From an uncultured Prevotella sp. (GTDB taxonomy: Bacteria > Bacteroidota > Bacteroidia > Bacteroidales > Bacteroidaceae): a stretch of DNA of 64,000 bases. The stretch is taken from positions 1-64,000 of the forward strand of contig USJX01000002.1 of the NCBI GenBank assembly GCA_900555035.1, given 5' to 3'. This document shows, piece by piece, positions 1 through 8,765 of this stretch. The notes under the pieces were generated by a model, which made no database searches, was not told where the DNA came from, and saw nothing but the letters and a program-made list of their open reading frames with translations. The translations under genes and the position numbers were made by a program. Numbering within the stretch: position 1 is the stretch's first letter; each line of letters starts with the position of its first letter.

Positions 1-52
1 TGCGACCACCTGTTCCCAAAACAGGAGCGCTACCGGGCTGCGCTACACCCCG
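1..52 (-). tRNA. tRNA-Pro (anticodon TGG), partial at window edge
   Basis: Read on the minus strand the sequence begins CGGGGTGTAGCGCAG, followed by the D-arm and an anticodon stem-loop with loop TTTGGGA, giving anticodon TGG (proline). The variable and T-arm parts lie beyond the left edge, so only the 5' two thirds are visible. The B-box half of the gene cannot be checked. A Bacteroidetes-type promoter sits about 60 bp upstream. Confidence 0.93.
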
Positions 53-111
53 CTTTATTCTCACAACAATTTATCTTTGTTAGCGTAAGCATCATTTCTG
101 AATTGCGGGTG

Positions 112-143
112 CAAAGGTACGATTTTTTTTTGGTTCCACCAAA
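112..143 (-). promoter_or_regulatory. Promoter of tRNA-Pro
   Basis: On the minus strand a -33 TTTG (140-143) is separated by 20 bp from a -7 TACCTTTG (112-119) followed by CA. This matches the Bacteroidetes primary-sigma consensus TTTG-N19/20-TAnnTTTG. Initiation would fall near 105, upstream of the tRNA. Confidence 0.8.
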
Positions 144-199
144 TTTTTGAGCAACTTTTTTTGAAAAAAAATGCATTTTCTTATTTTTTGCCCAAAAAC

Positions 200-229
200 A
201 AAGGGCAACTTCCGAAAAAGTCGCCCTTT
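200..229 (-). terminator. Terminator downstream of serine palmitoyltransferase gene
   Basis: Inverted repeat AAAGGGC-A-ACTT / AAGT-C-GCCCTTT with a short loop, 57 bp past the stop codon of the minus-strand gene. The minus strand then reads TTTGTTTTTGGG, a modest U-tract. Confidence 0.7.
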
Positions 230-285
230 ATACCTTATTATATATAGCGATTCTGGCAAAACTGCCATCGCTATGTTAATTGCTA

Positions 286-1479
286 TTACGCCTTGATGAT
301 TCCTTCCTCAACGAAAATCTTCTTCAAAATCTGAACAGCCTTCTCTACCTGGTCTGTGGTATGAGTTGCCATGAGGGCGAAACGTACCAATGTATCCTGT
401 GGAGCACATGCAGGAGGAATAACCGGATTGATGAACACACCCGCATCATAAGCCAGCTTAGTAACAACGAATGTCTTCTCAGCATCGCGAACGTAGAGAG
501 GAATGATAGGACTCTCGGTCTCACCAATCTCAAAACCTTCCTCGCGGAAGCGCTTCAAAGCATAGTTGGTTACATTCCACAAATTCTCAAAACGCTCTGG
601 CTCCTCCTGAATGATGTGGAGAGCTTCAAGAGCTGCAGCTGTAGCAGCTGGAGTATTTGAAGCACTGAAGATGTAAGTACGGCAGTTGTGACGAAGGAAG
701 TTGATGGTATCCTTATCAGATGCGATGAAGCCACCGATTGAAGCCAAACTCTTAGAGAATGTACCCATGATGAGGTCAACCTCGTCGGTCAAGCCAAAGT
801 GGTCGCAAACACCACGTCCCTGCTTACCGAATACGCCGAGACCATGAGCCTCATCTACCATGATAGAGCAGTTGTACTTGTGCTTGAGCTTAACAATCTC
901 TGGCAAGTTGGCCAAGTCACCCTCCATAGAGAATACGCCATCAACAACGATAAGCTTGATAGCATCCTCAGGAAGCTTAGAGAGCACACGCTCCAAATCT
1001 TCCATATCGTTGTGCTTGTAGTGAAGCTGAGTTGCGAATGAAAGACGACGACCATCTACGATACTAGCGTGGTCACGGTCATCGCAAATGATATAGTCAT
1101 TTCTACCTACGACACATGCCAACACACCCTGGTTCACAGAGAAACCAGTAGAGAAGCACAAAGTCTCGTCCTTACCCATAAACTCAGCCAGCTCCTTTTC
1201 GAGCTGCACATGTAAATCGAGGGTACCATTGAGGAAACGACTACCGGCACAGCCTGAGCCATACTTGTCGAGAGCTGCCTTAGCTGCATCGATTACACGC
1301 TGGTCGTTTGTCAAACCCTGATAAGCATTAGAACCGAACATCAGGATATGATGCCCATTGATGTCGGTAACTTCTGTCATCTGCTTACTTGTGATCTCGC
1401 GGAAATATGGATACACACCGGCAGCCATATACTTCTGAGGAACACGATAATTCTTGTATCTTTCTTGTAATTGTCCCAT
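286..1479 (-). CDS. spt: Serine palmitoyltransferase (2-oxoamine synthase family)
   Basis: A 397-residue fold-type I PLP enzyme of the alpha-oxoamine synthase family. The visible signature is the PLP lysine in TFSKSLAS (Lys243) and the DEAHG motif at 209-213. It would condense L-serine with a fatty acyl-CoA to 3-ketosphinganine, the first step of sphingolipid synthesis, in the cytosol. The family also holds 2-amino-3-ketobutyrate CoA ligase (Kbl); I favour SPT because the N-terminus (QKYMAAGVYPYFREI) resembles, from memory, the Bacteroides SPT proteins, no threonine dehydrogenase lies next to it, and a divergent LCB5/DAGK-type lipid kinase does. It has its own promoter and terminator. Confidence 0.82.
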   Translation of the reverse strand: MGQLQERYKNYRVPQKYMAAGVYPYFREITSKQMTEVTDINGHHILMFGSNAYQGLTNDQRVIDAAKAALDKYGSGCAGSRFLNGTLDLHVQLEKELAEFMGKDETLCFSTGFSVNQGVLACVVGRNDYIICDDRDHASIVDGRRLSFATQLHYKHNDMEDLERVLSKLPEDAIKLIVVDGVFSMEGDLANLPEIVKLKHKYNCSIMVDEAHGLGVFGKQGRGVCDHFGLTDEVDLIMGTFSKSLASIGGFIASDKDTINFLRHNCRTYIFSASNTPAATAAALEALHIIQEEPERFENLWNVTNYALKRFREEGFEIGETESPIIPLYVRDAEKTFVVTKLAYDAGVFINPVIPPACAPQDTLVRFALMATHTTDQVEKAVQILKKIFVEEGIIKA

Positions 1480-1532
1480 TATAAATAGGTGTACTTTATT
1501 TTCTTTTTATATTTATTCTAAGTTTCAGGGTG

Positions 1533-1540
1533 CAAAGATA
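1533..1540 (-). promoter_or_regulatory. -7 box for serine palmitoyltransferase gene
   Basis: TATCTTTG followed by CA on the minus strand, about 54 bp before the ATG. No clear -33 TTTG is visible at the expected distance. Confidence 0.6.
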
Positions 1541-1610
1541 CAAAAAAAGACTAATATAACCGCTTTTTTCCTAAGAAAGTTTACTTTTAGAGTTTTTTTA
1601 ATGGATATTT

Positions 1611-1641
1611 CTTGCTATTTTAGGGATTTTTATTACTTTTG
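1611..1641 (+). promoter_or_regulatory. Promoter of lipid kinase gene
   Basis: CTTG (1611-1614), 19-bp spacer, TACTTTTG (1634-1641) followed by CA. Predicted start near 1648, giving a 26-nt leader before the ATG at 1674. Confidence 0.7.
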
Positions 1642-1673
1642 CACTTTAAATATTATGTTTTCTTGACTAAGAT

Positions 1674-2714
1674 ATGAAAAAAAAGATAGTTTTCATCATG
1701 AACCCGATTTCTGGAACCAGCAGCAAAGCGGCTGTTCCCAGTTTGATAGATTCTACTTTGGACAAGGAGCTGTTCGAGTACGAGATAAGATTAACCGAGA
1801 GGGCCGGGCACGCATCTGAGATTGCTGCCGAAGCAAGAGACAACCATGCCGACATTGTAGTGGCAGTGGGAGGCGACGGCACCGTCAACGAAGTAGCTCG
1901 CTCTATCGTCCATTCCGATACAGCCTTAGGCATCCTGCCTTGCGGATCGGGCAACGGACTGGCGCGCCACCTGCTCTTACCCATGAATTTAAAGAAGAGC
2001 ATCGAGGTAATCAATGCTTGTCAGATACGCGACCTTGACTATGGAGTCATCAACGACTACCCTTTCTTCTGCACCTGCGGAATGGGATTCGATGCCTTTG
2101 TCAGCATGAAATTTGCTGAGAGCGGCAAGCGAGGACCTATCAGCTATGCGGAGAACATACTCAGAGAGGGGCTGAAATATGAGCCAGAGACATACACTCT
2201 GGAAGACGAGACGGGGACCAAGCAATACAAGGCTTTCCTCATTTCATGCGCCAATGCCTCGCAATATGGCAACAATGCCTATATTGCACCGCAGGCATCC
2301 ATGAGCGATGGCTTGATGGATGTTGTCATCATGGAACCCTTCGATGTCATCGAGGCTTCACAGGTTAGCTTCGATATGTTCAACAAGACGCTCGATAAAA
2401 ACTCGAAAATCAAGTCATTCCGCTGCAAGAAGCTTCATATCACACGCAGCAAGCCGGGCGTAATCCATTACGATGGCGACCCGGTAATGACTGGAGCTGA
2501 CATTGATGTACACTTAGAAGAAAAAGGCATCAAGATGATTATCAATCCGTTTGCAGACAAAAGCGCCCGCAAACCAAATATGTTCCAATCGGCATTCGCT
2601 GATTTCTTCAACGACATCAATGTGGTTCGCGACGACATCCACAAGGATATACAGCGACAAAGCAAGAGAGTTGAGGCCATCAGCAAATTGGTGCAACGCA
2701 AATTGAACTTCTAA
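1674..2714 (+). CDS. Diacylglycerol/sphingoid-type lipid kinase (DAGK_cat/LCB5 family)
   Basis: A 346-residue protein with the DAGK catalytic fold. It starts with the nucleotide-binding strand IVFIMNPISG, has the GGDGT motif at 66-70 and GSGNGLAR at 91-98. These are hallmarks of the family that includes DgkB, YegS and eukaryotic sphingosine kinases. It should phosphorylate a lipid hydroxyl at the inner membrane face. The C-terminal 50 residues past the core are polar and less typical. It is divergent from the serine palmitoyltransferase gene with 194 bp between them, so a sphingoid or ceramide substrate is an attractive inference, but diacylglycerol is equally possible from sequence alone. 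Confidence 0.85.
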   Translation: MKKKIVFIMNPISGTSSKAAVPSLIDSTLDKELFEYEIRLTERAGHASEIAAEARDNHADIVVAVGGDGTVNEVARSIVHSDTALGILPCGSGNGLARHLLLPMNLKKSIEVINACQIRDLDYGVINDYPFFCTCGMGFDAFVSMKFAESGKRGPISYAENILREGLKYEPETYTLEDETGTKQYKAFLISCANASQYGNNAYIAPQASMSDGLMDVVIMEPFDVIEASQVSFDMFNKTLDKNSKIKSFRCKKLHITRSKPGVIHYDGDPVMTGADIDVHLEEKGIKMIINPFADKSARKPNMFQSAFADFFNDINVVRDDIHKDIQRQSKRVEAISKLVQRKLNF

Positions 2715-2719
2715 TAAAG

Positions 2720-2797
2720 ACAGAAGTTGGAAGCCAGGAGATTTCAGCAGACATTATCACAGTCCTGCAACTCCCAGCTTCCAACTTCTGTTTTTTC
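2720..2797 (+). terminator. Bidirectional terminator, lipid kinase / trmN6
   Basis: Perfect 15-bp inverted repeat: ACAGAAGTTGGAAGC at 2720-2734 and its complement at 2777-2791, followed by TTTTTT. The 42-nt loop is unusually long. It lies between two convergent genes. Confidence 0.75.
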
Positions 2798-2804
2798 AAA
2801 AGAG

Positions 2805-3500
2805 CTAACTCACATAGAATTCTTCCGTAATTTTCGCATACCATTCAGAACGGTTTCCTTCGCTATCCATCATCGTCTCCACCATATCATCCATCTCCAT
2901 ACTTCTGTGCTTGGCAAAGGTCAACAAATAGCGTTTCGGCTGCTTTCGTTCCACAGTCTTAATTCCACATTGACGAAGTAGATAAAATCCATGCATGTAA
3001 CCCTCTGACGCAAAGGCTTCCAGTACTTCCACAGGAACTATTGCCGAGAACACGCCATCATCCGAAAGCAAAAGTTTTACGCCTCGGAACAACTCCCTGA
3101 AAGGCAAGCTATCCGCATGACGGGCCATGGAGCGTTTACTGTCTGGATTTTTCAGACTATTCAAGAAGAATGGCGGATTACTTACGATGGCGTCAAACTT
3201 TTCCACCGATTCATAATCCTGCAATCTACAGTCCACAATATTCACCCTATCAGCGAAAGGGCTAGCCGCCACATTCTCACGAGCCTCAGCACAAGCCTCA
3301 GCATCCAAATCGATGCCCACCACCTGCGCCTCGGGATAGCGCTGCGCCATCATGAGCGAGATGAGTCCGGTTCCCGAACCAATATCCAATATACGCTTTC
3401 CGCCAAGAGCCCATGCCCCCAGCAGCACACCATCCGTACCCACCTTCATGGCGCAACGGTCTTGGTGAATTTCAAAATGCTTAAACTTAAATCCTGCCAT
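2805..3500 (-). CDS. trmN6: tRNA1(Val) (adenine(37)-N6)-methyltransferase
   Basis: A 231-residue Rossmann-fold methyltransferase. The SAM motif ILDIGSGTGLISL is at 37-49, and the N6-adenine signature NPPFF is at 108-112 within FDAIVSNPPFF. The N-terminal FKFKHFEIHQD and KVGTDGVLLGAW are typical of the YfiC/TrmN6 family, which methylates A37 of tRNA-Val. It is a single gene between the lipid kinase (convergent) and lon (divergent). Length agrees with the family (about 240 residues). Confidence 0.88.
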   Translation of the reverse strand: MAGFKFKHFEIHQDRCAMKVGTDGVLLGAWALGGKRILDIGSGTGLISLMMAQRYPEAQVVGIDLDAEACAEARENVAASPFADRVNIVDCRLQDYESVEKFDAIVSNPPFFLNSLKNPDSKRSMARHADSLPFRELFRGVKLLLSDDGVFSAIVPVEVLEAFASEGYMHGFYLLRQCGIKTVERKQPKRYLLTFAKHRSMEMDDMVETMMDSEGNRSEWYAKITEEFYVS

Positions 3501-3719
3501 TTATCAAACTGTTATATCTAAAGCCAACACATAATTATGCAAAAAGGCCGGCACATCATGCCAAAAGCCGACATCATTAATTGAGTTACGCTTCTATTTT
3601 TACTTAAAATCATAACGCAAATATCAGCATTTTATTACATTTACCCTCCTCTATTAAAAATAAAATATAATAAAGAGGAGTTTTTTGAAAAAACAGATGG
3701 GATTTTCACCAAAAATCAC

Positions 3720-3727
3720 TAACTTTG
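3720..3727 (+). promoter_or_regulatory. -7 box for lon
   Basis: TAACTTTG followed by CA. A good -33 is not visible. This box rules out the upstream TTG at 3725 as the start of lon, because transcription would begin near 3734. Confidence 0.65.
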
Positions 3728-3787
3728 CAAAATAAAAATAGTATATTCATCAAATTTACACCCCCAGAAAGTGTTTATTTAACAAAT

Positions 3788-6265
3788 ATGAACGATAATA
3801 CAAATACACGAATCCAGATGATTGCCGATTTCGAAGGTGATGCATCCGTGCTGATTCAAGAAAGAGAAGCAGGTGTCTATCCTACCCTCTGCACCCGCGA
3901 CCTGGTAGTTTTCCCAGCCGTTCTAACCCCCATCCTGGTGGGTAGAAAAGAGAGTCAGGAACTGGTAAACATGCTGGAACAAAATCCAGAAACAATCATC
4001 TGTGTCTTCTGCCAAAAGCATCAGGACACAGAAGCTCCCGCAACGAAAGATCTCTACGAGCAGGGAACTTTCGCAAAACTGGTGAAAGTCATCAACATGC
4101 CCAACGAGGAGCACCAGAAGACTGTCATCGTACAGGGTTTGGGCAGATGCAAACTGAAAAGCATCATTGAAACCAATCCCTTCTATATGGCCGATGTGGA
4201 GAGTCTGCCAGAAATCTGGCCTTCTGAGAAAGAGGCAAAAGGACAGTTGTTCAAAGCCCTGACCCAGACTTTCTTCGAGGAGTCCATTGGATTCATACAG
4301 TATAACGACAACATTCCAGACGAGGCAGTTTATGCCGTCAACGAGATTTCCAATATCTTCGTGAAGTGCAATTTTCTCTGCACTTCTCTGCCTTTTTCGG
4401 CAAGAGACAGGATAAAAATGCTGGAGAAAGAGACTCTTACCGACCGCCTGATGGTGGCACTGAAATCTTTGCACAAGGAGCAGAAATTGCTCTACTTGCA
4501 ATCCGAAATCAAGAGAAAGACCCAATTCGAACTTGAGGAGCAACAGAAGGAATACTTCCTGAAACAGCAGATCAAGCACATCAGAGCAGAATTGGGAGAA
4601 GGTGAAGGCAGTCCGGAAAAGAAAGAACTGCTTGAGAAGGCTCAAAACAAATTGTGGAACGAGGCAACCCAAGAGGTTTTCAAGAAGGAGATGGCCAAAC
4701 TTGACAACATCAATCCTCAGAGCCCCGACTATCCTATCCAGCTCACCTATCTGCAGACATTGGTAGGCTTGCCTTGGAATGAGTACACATCGGACAACCT
4801 GAGTCTGACTCATGCCAAGAAGATTCTCAATCAAGACCACTATGGCATGGAGAAGGTGAAGGAGCGCATCCTGGAATATCTCGCCGTAAGATCGCTGAAA
4901 AGTGGCACACAGAGCCCTATCCTCTGTCTCTATGGTCCTCCAGGAGTAGGAAAGACCAGTTTGGGAAGAAGCATTGCCAAGGCCATGAACCGCAAGTATG
5001 TCCGCATGTCACTCGGCGGCTTGCACGATGAGTCGGAAATTCGCGGTCATCGCCGCACCTACATCGGCGCAATGCCAGGTCGTATCATCAAGAACATCCA
5101 GAAAGCAGGAAGCAGTAACCCTGTGTTCATTCTCGACGAGATTGACAAGGTATCAAGCAACAACTATCAGGGCGACCCTGCATCGGCACTGCTCGAGGTT
5201 CTCGACCCGGAACAGAACGTTGCCTTCCACGACAACTACCTGGATGTGGATTTCGACCTTTCGAAGGTTCTCTTCATTGCCACCGCCAATGATATCAGTT
5301 CTATACCACGCCCACTGCTCGACCGCATGGAACTGATAGAAGTAGGCGGCTACATCACCGAAGAGAAGATAGAAATAGCCAAGCGCCACCTGATTCCGAA
5401 GGAGTTGGAAAATACGGGACTCTATACGTTTACCCCAAAGGTCACCTTCAATAAGGCTGCCATCGAATGCATCATTGAGCACTACACCCGAGAAAGCGGC
5501 GTGCGCCAGTTGAAAAAACAGATTAACAAGGGACTGCGCAAGATGGCCTACAAGCTAGCCTCATCCAAGGAATTGGAAAAGACCGCCATCACCCCTGCCG
5601 ACTTAAAAGATATTCTTGGCACGGCACCTTTCAATAGAGACATCTATCAAGGCAACAGCTATGCAGGAGTAGTAACCGGTTTGGCATGGACATCCGTAGG
5701 CGGAGAAATCCTCTTCATTGAAACCTCCCTGAGCAAAGGCAAGCAAGGCAAGCTGACTCTGACCGGAAACCTCGGCGACGTGATGAAGGAGTCTGCTGTC
5801 ATCGCCCTGGAATACATCAAGGCGCATATCGACCTGCTCGGTGTAGATTATCGCATCTTCGAAAACTGGAATCTCCATATCCATGTACCAGAAGGAGCAA
5901 CCCCGAAGGATGGTCCATCGGCAGGAATCACCATCGCCACCAGCATCGCCTCGGCCATCACCCAGCGCAAGGTGCGCAAGAACACAGCCATGACGGGCGA
6001 GATAACCCTTCGAGGCAAGGTGCTCCCTGTGGGTGGCATCAAGGAGAAGATACTTGCAGCCAAGCGTGCCGGCATTACCGACATCGTGATTTGCAAGGAA
6101 AACGAGAAAGACATCCTCGACATTCCGGAAAAGTATCTCAAAGGCGTAACATTCCATTATGTAGAAGACGTGGCAGATGTATGGGAATTCGCACTCACCG
6201 ACGAGAAAGTGGAGCACCCTATCAACTTCACCATTCCAGATAACGACAAAAAAGAAGAAAAATAA
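3788..6265 (+). CDS. lon: ATP-dependent protease La (Lon)
   Basis: An 825-residue Lon protease from the ATG at 3788. The open frame extends upstream to a TTG at 3725, but that lies inside the -7 box, so it is excluded. Order of parts: N-terminal substrate-binding domain (about 30-240), coiled linker, AAA+ module with Walker A GPPGVGKT at 383-390, sensor region, and the S16 protease domain with catalytic Ser711 in PKDGPSAG and Lys754 in GGIKEK. It degrades misfolded and regulatory proteins in the cytoplasm. tgt follows after 5 bp, so the two are probably translated from one mRNA. Confidence 0.97.
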   Translation: MNDNTNTRIQMIADFEGDASVLIQEREAGVYPTLCTRDLVVFPAVLTPILVGRKESQELVNMLEQNPETIICVFCQKHQDTEAPATKDLYEQGTFAKLVKVINMPNEEHQKTVIVQGLGRCKLKSIIETNPFYMADVESLPEIWPSEKEAKGQLFKALTQTFFEESIGFIQYNDNIPDEAVYAVNEISNIFVKCNFLCTSLPFSARDRIKMLEKETLTDRLMVALKSLHKEQKLLYLQSEIKRKTQFELEEQQKEYFLKQQIKHIRAELGEGEGSPEKKELLEKAQNKLWNEATQEVFKKEMAKLDNINPQSPDYPIQLTYLQTLVGLPWNEYTSDNLSLTHAKKILNQDHYGMEKVKERILEYLAVRSLKSGTQSPILCLYGPPGVGKTSLGRSIAKAMNRKYVRMSLGGLHDESEIRGHRRTYIGAMPGRIIKNIQKAGSSNPVFILDEIDKVSSNNYQGDPASALLEVLDPEQNVAFHDNYLDVDFDLSKVLFIATANDISSIPRPLLDRMELIEVGGYITEEKIEIAKRHLIPKELENTGLYTFTPKVTFNKAAIECIIEHYTRESGVRQLKKQINKGLRKMAYKLASSKELEKTAITPADLKDILGTAPFNRDIYQGNSYAGVVTGLAWTSVGGEILFIETSLSKGKQGKLTLTGNLGDVMKESAVIALEYIKAHIDLLGVDYRIFENWNLHIHVPEGATPKDGPSAGITIATSIASAITQRKVRKNTAMTGEITLRGKVLPVGGIKEKILAAKRAGITDIVICKENEKDILDIPEKYLKGVTFHYVEDVADVWEFALTDEKVEHPINFTIPDNDKKEEK

Positions 6266-6270
6266 AGAAC

Positions 6271-7398
6271 ATGAAATTTGAACTACAAGTAACAGATAAG
6301 GCTAGCGATGCCCGCACCGGCATCATTACCACCGACCACGGACAGATTAAGACACCTATTTTCATGCCTGTAGGCACCGTGGGTAGCGTGAAGGGCGTTC
6401 ACTTCGAGGAGTTGCGCCAGCAGGTGAAAGCCCAGATTATCCTGGGCAACACCTACCACCTCTACTTGCGTCCGGGACTCGATGTCATCAAGGCGGCAGG
6501 AGGATTGCACAAGTTTAACGGCTGGGACCGCCCTATCCTCACCGACAGCGGCGGCTTCCAAGTATTCTCACTCACGGGAATCCGTAAACTGAAAGAAGAG
6601 GGATGCGAGTTCCGCTCACACATCGACGGCAGCAAGCACTTCTTCACCCCAGAGAATGTGATGGACACAGAGCGCATCATCGGTGCCGACATCATGATGG
6701 CATTCGATGAGTGTCCTCCAGGACAGAGCGACTTCCAGTACGCCAAGAAGAGTCTGGAGATGACCCAGCGCTGGCTAGACCGCTGCTTCAAGCGCTTCAA
6801 CGAAACGGAGCCTCTCTATGGTTACCAGCAGAGTCTCTTCCCTATCGTGCAGGGCTGCACCTTCCCTGAGTTGCGCCGCGAAGCTGCCAAGTTCATCGCC
6901 GACAAGGGCGCAGACGGCAATGCCATCGGCGGTCTTGCCGTGGGAGAACCAACCGAAGTGATGTATGAAATGATAGAGGTGGTTAACGAGATTCTGCCTA
7001 AAGACAAGCCTCGCTATCTGATGGGCGTAGGAACACCTCAGAACATTCTGGAAGCCATCGAGCGTGGCGTGGATATGTTCGACTGCGTAATGCCTACCCG
7101 CAACGGCCGCAATGCGATGCTCTTCACCTACAACGGTACGATGAACATGCGAAACAAGAAATGGGAGATGGATTTCAGTCCGGTAGATCCAGACGGATGC
7201 GACATCGACCAGATTACCACCAAGGCCTACCTGCACCACCTGTTCAAGGCTCAGGAACTCCTGGCGATGCAGATAGCCAGCATCCACAACCTCTCGTTCT
7301 ACCTGCGACTCGTCACCGATGCCCGCCATCACATAGAACAAGGCGACTTTGTGGAGTGGAAACGCTCCATCATCGACCAGCTCGGCAGACGTATTTAG
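6271..7398 (+). CDS. tgt: Queuine tRNA-ribosyltransferase
   Basis: A 375-residue TIM-barrel transglycosylase that exchanges guanine 34 for a queuosine precursor in GUN-anticodon tRNAs. Substrate motif LTDSGGFQVFSL and the nucleophile-bearing FDCVMPTRNGR are intact. The canonical zinc site CxCxxC followed by His is not: the segment reads DPDGCDIDQITTKAYLHH, leaving a single cysteine (Cys310), while the later IHN histidine remains. Family membership is clear. It is 5 bp after lon and 21 bp before the LptF/G permease gene. Confidence 0.95.
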   Translation: MKFELQVTDKASDARTGIITTDHGQIKTPIFMPVGTVGSVKGVHFEELRQQVKAQIILGNTYHLYLRPGLDVIKAAGGLHKFNGWDRPILTDSGGFQVFSLTGIRKLKEEGCEFRSHIDGSKHFFTPENVMDTERIIGADIMMAFDECPPGQSDFQYAKKSLEMTQRWLDRCFKRFNETEPLYGYQQSLFPIVQGCTFPELRREAAKFIADKGADGNAIGGLAVGEPTEVMYEMIEVVNEILPKDKPRYLMGVGTPQNILEAIERGVDMFDCVMPTRNGRNAMLFTYNGTMNMRNKKWEMDFSPVDPDGCDIDQITTKAYLHHLFKAQELLAMQIASIHNLSFYLRLVTDARHHIEQGDFVEWKRSIIDQLGRRI

Positions 7399-7419
7399 TT
7401 AGATGTTAGGAATTAGAAA

Positions 7420-8682
7420 ATGAAAGATTTTAAATACATCAGAAAACATCGCAGACGACTGAAGATGGGCAGAACCATTGCCCATCGCTTCAGTTGGCTA
7501 GTCCCCATTCTCCACCGCATGGGCAAGGTGCTTGGCTGGATGGGGCACAAACTGCGTTTCCTCAAGGTGCTCAGGTTTCTCAACCCACTGAGATACATCA
7601 AGCGACTGGATTGGTATATCATCAAGAAGTTCGTAGGCTACTACTTCTTCTCGATAGCCTTGATTATCTCCATTGCCATCGTGTTCGACTTCAATGAGAA
7701 CCTGGCGAAATTCACGGAGTATCACGCACCAACCAAGGCCATCATCTTTGACTATTACGCCAACTTCGTACCTTACTTCGCCAACCTCTTCAGTGCGTTG
7801 TTCGTGTTTGTGGCAGTCATCCTCTTCACCTCCAAGCTGGCCGGTAATTCAGAGATAATTGCCATCATGGCATCTGGCGTTTCGTTCAAGCGACTCCTGC
7901 GCCCGTATCTCATCACCTGTGTGATGCTTTCCGCCCTGAGTTACGCCCTCTCAGCCTATGTCATTCCCCACGGCACCGTGGTGCGACAGAACTTCGAGAA
8001 CCTGTATAAGAACAAGAAGAAGAATACTTCGGCCGAAAATGTGCAATTGCAGGTAGATAAAGGTGTCATCGCCTACATTCAGCACTACGACAACAACGCC
8101 AAACGAGGATATGGCTTCTGTCTGGACAAATTCCAGGACAAGAAACTCGTTAGCCACCTCACGGCGATGGAGATTCAATACGATACCATCTCAGACAGTA
8201 AATACCACTGGAAACTGAGCAGTTGGAAGGTACGCCAGCTGAAGGGCATGAAGGAGCACATTACGAGTGGAGAACAGAAGGATACGCTCATCATGATGGA
8301 ACCTACCGACCTGGTTTACTCCAAGGGACAGCAGGAGACCTTCACCAGCCCGGAGCTGAAGGAGTACATCTCCAAGCAGATCAACCGCGGTTCCGGCAAT
8401 GTGGTGCAATATCAGGTGGAGTACTACAAGCGCATCGCCTCTTCGTTTGCCTCCTTCATCCTCACCATCATCGGTGTATCGCTCTCATCCCGCAAGCGAA
8501 AGGGAGGAATGGGAATGTCGCTGGGCATCGGTCTGGCATTGAGCTTCGGCTACATCATGCTGCAAACCGTATCGGCCACCTTTGCCATCCAGGCGAATTT
8601 CCCTCCGGCATTGGCAGCATGGATGCCAAACATCATCTTTGCCTTCGTGGCCTACTTCTGCTATCGCAAGGCTCCGAGGTAG
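7420..8682 (+). CDS. LptF/LptG family LPS export permease
   Basis: A 420-residue YjgP/YjgQ-family inner-membrane protein. A first membrane helix (about 66-90) begins YIIKKFVGYYFFSIALI, more helices lie around 100-125 and 140-170, a periplasmic beta-jellyroll occupies roughly 180-335, and three helices close the protein. In the LptB2FG complex such permeases extract lipopolysaccharide from the inner membrane. The first 60 residues form a basic extension (KHRRRLK and more) ahead of the usual family start. No better internal start codon is visible right at the family boundary. Whether it is LptF or LptG cannot be told from the sequence. Confidence 0.85.
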   Translation: MKDFKYIRKHRRRLKMGRTIAHRFSWLVPILHRMGKVLGWMGHKLRFLKVLRFLNPLRYIKRLDWYIIKKFVGYYFFSIALIISIAIVFDFNENLAKFTEYHAPTKAIIFDYYANFVPYFANLFSALFVFVAVILFTSKLAGNSEIIAIMASGVSFKRLLRPYLITCVMLSALSYALSAYVIPHGTVVRQNFENLYKNKKKNTSAENVQLQVDKGVIAYIQHYDNNAKRGYGFCLDKFQDKKLVSHLTAMEIQYDTISDSKYHWKLSSWKVRQLKGMKEHITSGEQKDTLIMMEPTDLVYSKGQQETFTSPELKEYISKQINRGSGNVVQYQVEYYKRIASSFASFILTIIGVSLSSRKRKGGMGMSLGIGLALSFGYIMLQTVSATFAIQANFPPALAAWMPNIIFAFVAYFCYRKAPR

Positions 8683-8688
8683 TTATCA

Positions 8689-8752
8689 ATTATGAATTAA
8701 GAGTTTATAGTTTATAGGAGCACTGCTGCTATAAGCTATAAACTATAAATTA
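8689..8752 (+). repeat. AT-rich intergenic inverted repeat
   Basis: Contains AGTTTATAGTTTATAG and, 18 bp later, its near-complement CTATAAACTATAAAT, able to form a hairpin between the permease gene and the helicase gene. Similar TTTATAGTTTATAG blocks appear near 21900 and 43165. Confidence 0.6.
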
Positions 8753-8765
8753 AAACTTTATAGAA

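Noticed and set aside
3725..3787. Extended lon start at TTG 3725 (21 extra residues)
   Set aside because: The TTG lies inside the -7 box TAACTTTG, upstream of the predicted transcription start; ATG 3788 fits the family length.
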